Below are positions 22,426-23,777 of a stretch of 23,777 nt of DNA, one piece after another. This DNA comes from a virus. Position 1 is the stretch's first letter; each line of letters opens with the position of its first letter. The notes under the pieces were generated by a model. It made no database searches, had not been told where the DNA came from, and saw nothing but the letters and a program-made list of their open reading frames with translations. The translations under genes and the position numbers were made by a program. The DNA is taken from IMG/VR virus record IMGVR_UViG_3300044237_000025, positions 1-23,777 of that record. One strand, given 5' to 3'.

Positions 22426-22454
22426 GTTATATAATATATTTGACCAAAAGTCAA
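22426..22454 (-). promoter_or_regulatory. Sigma70-like promoter before the DUF932 gene
   Basis: On the - strand, TTGACT (22454-22449) and TATAAC (22431-22426) are separated by exactly 17 bases, each matching five of six consensus positions. The expected start is near 22419, with a leader of about 28 bases to the ATG at 22390. It lies in the only AT-rich gap of this part of the arm, just downstream of the wall-hydrolase gene. Confidence 0.75.
22440..22454. promoter_or_regulatory. Dyad over the -35 box, possible operator
   Basis: TTGAC, five bases, GTCAA is a perfect inverted repeat that contains the -35 box of the DUF932 promoter. A dimeric repressor bound here would block RNA polymerase. The five-base spacer differs from the four-base spacer of Fnr/FixK boxes, so the regulator is unknown. 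Confidence 0.4.
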
Positions 22455-22455
22455 G

Positions 22456-22875
22456 TTAGTCCCACCGATAAAATACATGTTCTCCTATTTGTACAATCGG
22501 TGTCTTAGTCTCTGCCCATTCGGGCAGAACATAGGTTGCGTGATAGTGCGTAGCACCCTCAACAAAGTCATCAAGCTCACCGGAGTGTACACCCAGTGCA
22601 ATCATCAAGGCTTGTTGCCACGCATCCTCATCAGGTGTTTTGTCTGACTTGCCGTCACAGTACCAGCTAAACTGACAGCGGTGACGGACAGGGAAGTCAG
22701 GCTTCCATGAATATGTCGGGCCTTGATAGACCACATCACATACATCATCAGGATACCTGTCATCACGCACACGGTTCATCACCACTTGGGCCACCGCAAC
22801 CTGCCCAATGAAGGGCTGGTCACGGGCCTCGTGATACACGTTGAGTGCAAGGCATACGAGTGCTTCTGCAAACAT
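22456..22875 (-). CDS. SleB-type cell wall hydrolase (probable endolysin)
   Basis: The 139-residue protein matches the Hydrolase_2/SleB family. It has NVYHEARDQP with the likely catalytic E16, GQVAVAQVVMNRV, CQFSWYCDG, WQQALMIALG and a C-terminal GEHVFYRW. The family cleaves peptidoglycan, and in phages it serves as endolysin. No signal peptide or anchor is seen, so it would need a holin. The start is in a TGATG overlap with the preceding gene and has GAGGAGG upstream. It sits in the replication arm, far from the coiled-coil membrane protein at 1701-1913. Catalytic details are family knowledge. Confidence 0.85.
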   Translation of the reverse strand: MFAEALVCLALNVYHEARDQPFIGQVAVAQVVMNRVRDDRYPDDVCDVVYQGPTYSWKPDFPVRHRCQFSWYCDGKSDKTPDEDAWQQALMIALGVHSGELDDFVEGATHYHATYVLPEWAETKTPIVQIGEHVFYRWD

Positions 22876-23105
22876 CAGTCTTCATCCTCCTCTGCCAGCA
22901 CCCAGTCTGCGTAGGTCATACGATGTCCATCTTCGTCCTCTTTGGGTACAAACTTGAGGATGCGGTGCAGGTCACAGTATAGACTCTCCAACTTGCCCAC
23001 ATCAGACATCCAGATATCCTGACAATCCCAGATAGTCTGCAGGATAGTCTTCAGGTCATTGTGTGCTTTCAGTAAAGCTAGTCTGTCGTCATGTGCAATA
23101 TTCAT
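22875..23105 (-). CDS. Hypothetical protein (76 aa)
   Basis: From the ATG at 23105 (GGAG 7 bases upstream) the product starts MNIAHDDRLALLKAHNDLKT. It is helical, with one Trp/Asp-rich segment (WDCQDIWMSD) and an acidic end (WVLAEEDED). Earlier in-frame starts lie in the preceding gene or too close to the site, so I reject them. It overlaps the wall hydrolase start by one base. It is not recognised. It could assist the lysin next to it or be unrelated. Confidence 0.6.
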   Translation of the reverse strand: MNIAHDDRLALLKAHNDLKTILQTIWDCQDIWMSDVGKLESLYCDLHRILKFVPKEDEDGHRMTYADWVLAEEDED

Positions 23106-23107
23106 TG

Positions 23108-23617
23108 TCATTCTCCTTTCATCCAGTAGGGCATTTCTCTGCCGCCTTTGTCCCATCGGGCAAACGCAGCCTTGTCCACTTTGTAGAAGGCACGATACGC
23201 TTCAATCGGCCACGCCTCGTCCGTCTTGCAGTCATCGTGTCCACTGAAGCATTGCGGGTGTGGCGTCAGGCCACCAGCAGCCGACCACGGCATGAACTGT
23301 CGGCAGTTGAGCAACACCTCTCTGTGCTTAGATGCACCATGCACTTTGCCATACCTGTGAGTGTACTCCTTCAACATTGCGTCATACAACTGCCAAGCAA
23401 ATGTGTAGTTGGAACGATTGCGCTTTGCCCACAGCGTACACGGATGCTTCTGATGCACAGGCTTGTACAACCCATACTCCTCTGCAATGTCAGGGCGGTG
23501 ATGCCATACGCTAGTGCATAGCATCTGTGCTTCTTCCAATGGCATCTTGACAATGTGCTTGTCACACAATGACTTAGCGATAGCATCGGGGTGGTGTTCA
23601 ATCAGAAACCTGTTCAT
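23108..23617 (-). CDS. Conserved phage protein, weak resemblance to DenV-type glycosylase
   Basis: The 169-residue protein shows CDKHIVKMPLEEAQML (18-33), HPCTLWAKRNRSNYTFAW (58-75) and EYTHRYGKVHG (84-94). This pattern recurs in uncharacterised proteins of many marine phages and T4-like cyanophages. The order of a D-x-H helix, an aromatic NY helix and a later W-x-K-like end loosely resembles the T4 DenV pyrimidine-dimer glycosylase fold, but identity is too low to claim it. Many His, Trp and Cys residues are present. It starts in a TGATG overlap with a membrane micro-protein, with AGAGG upstream. Best described as conserved, function unknown. Confidence 0.65.
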   Translation of the reverse strand: MNRFLIEHHPDAIAKSLCDKHIVKMPLEEAQMLCTSVWHHRPDIAEEYGLYKPVHQKHPCTLWAKRNRSNYTFAWQLYDAMLKEYTHRYGKVHGASKHREVLLNCRQFMPWSAAGGLTPHPQCFSGHDDCKTDEAWPIEAYRAFYKVDKAAFARWDKGGREMPYWMKGE

Positions 23618-23760
23618 CAGCAGTATATCCTCTCCATAATTCCATTAAAGGCATGAAACATCATCCATCCCAAGAAGGCCCAACAGCACACAAACAGGAA
23701 TATCTCAATGTCATCGTGCGTGAGGCAATATTCCACAGCTTTGTCCCATAGCTTACTCAT
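23617..23760 (-). CDS. Single-span membrane micro-protein (47 aa)
   Basis: Read by hand at the window edge. The product starts MSKLWDKAVEYCLTHDDIEI, has one hydrophobic span (FLFVCCWAFLGWMMFHAF, about 21-38) with two adjacent cysteines, and ends MERIYC. An in-frame ATG at 23772 would add four residues; its ribosome site would fall at or beyond the window end. Its stop overlaps the next ATG (TGATG). It lies three genes before the wall hydrolase, so a holin or antiholin role is possible. It could also be an unrelated small membrane protein. Confidence 0.55.
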   Translation of the reverse strand: MSKLWDKAVEYCLTHDDIEIFLFVCCWAFLGWMMFHAFNGIMERIYC

Positions 23761-23777
23761 GCTCACCCCCATTACCT

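Noticed and set aside
22440-22454. Fnr/FixK box
   Set aside because: The arms TTGAC/GTCAA are separated by five bases, while the Fnr consensus TTGAT-N4-ATCAA has four, and the last arm base differs.
1-23777. tRNA, rRNA, CRISPR array, insertion sequence, phage RNA polymerase, terminase, portal or capsid genes
   Set aside because: I looked for these and saw none. The tightly packed coding leaves no room for arrays or tRNAs, and the missing head and packaging genes must lie outside the window.

Overview
The window is a large piece of a tailed, podovirus-like marine phage genome. Two gene arms face each other: a + strand arm (1-9644) with tail-fibre, lysis-type and virion genes, and a - strand arm (23760-9674) with replication, nucleotide and recombination genes. 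They converge on a hairpin terminator at about 9643-9675. Genes are packed with ATGA/TAATG overlaps and nearly all have a GGAG-type ribosome binding site. The gene set points to the HMO-2011-type group, known from SAR116, Roseobacter-clade and SAR11 hosts: family A DNA polymerase with half of a DnaJ-type zinc finger inserted, split primase and DnaB-like helicase, endonuclease VII, Cas4-like exonuclease, T7-type endonuclease I, and B12-dependent ribonucleotide reductase. By eye the base composition is not as AT-rich as in most SAR11 phages, so a Roseobacter- or SAR116-like host seems more likely. That host call is inference.

Left arm: the end of one short tail-fibre-like gene, a full paralogue of it, a 369-residue fibre with a typical C-terminal module, a small unknown protein, a coiled-coil plus membrane-anchor protein (holin or lysis candidate), and then five genes (745, 73, 166, 429 and 1163 residues). 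By size and order these five resemble the internal-virion or DNA-ejection block of T7-like phages, but I see no catalytic motif in them.

Right arm, in transcription order: small membrane protein, conserved 169-residue protein, 76-residue protein, SleB-type wall hydrolase, a sigma70-like promoter with a dyad on its -35 box, DUF932-like protein, strong terminator, tyrosine recombinase, primase, helicase, endonuclease VII, 78-residue protein and DNA polymerase. A second sigma70-like promoter buried in the polymerase 3' end then drives a probable ssDNA-binding protein, Cas4-like exonuclease, endonuclease I, DUF3310 protein, class II ribonucleotide reductase, a cluster of very small genes, an Rmf/CrpP-like protein and MazG.

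Together the right-arm genes make dNTPs, replicate the DNA, resolve branched intermediates and may tune host nucleotide or ribosome state. Terminase, portal, capsid and any phage RNA polymerase are not in the window. I found no tRNA, rRNA, CRISPR array or insertion sequence. Four genes too short for ordinary ORF calling were found by hand (10439-10570, 10563-10679, 12639-12797, 23617-23760). No gap without a gene is longer than about 70 bases.
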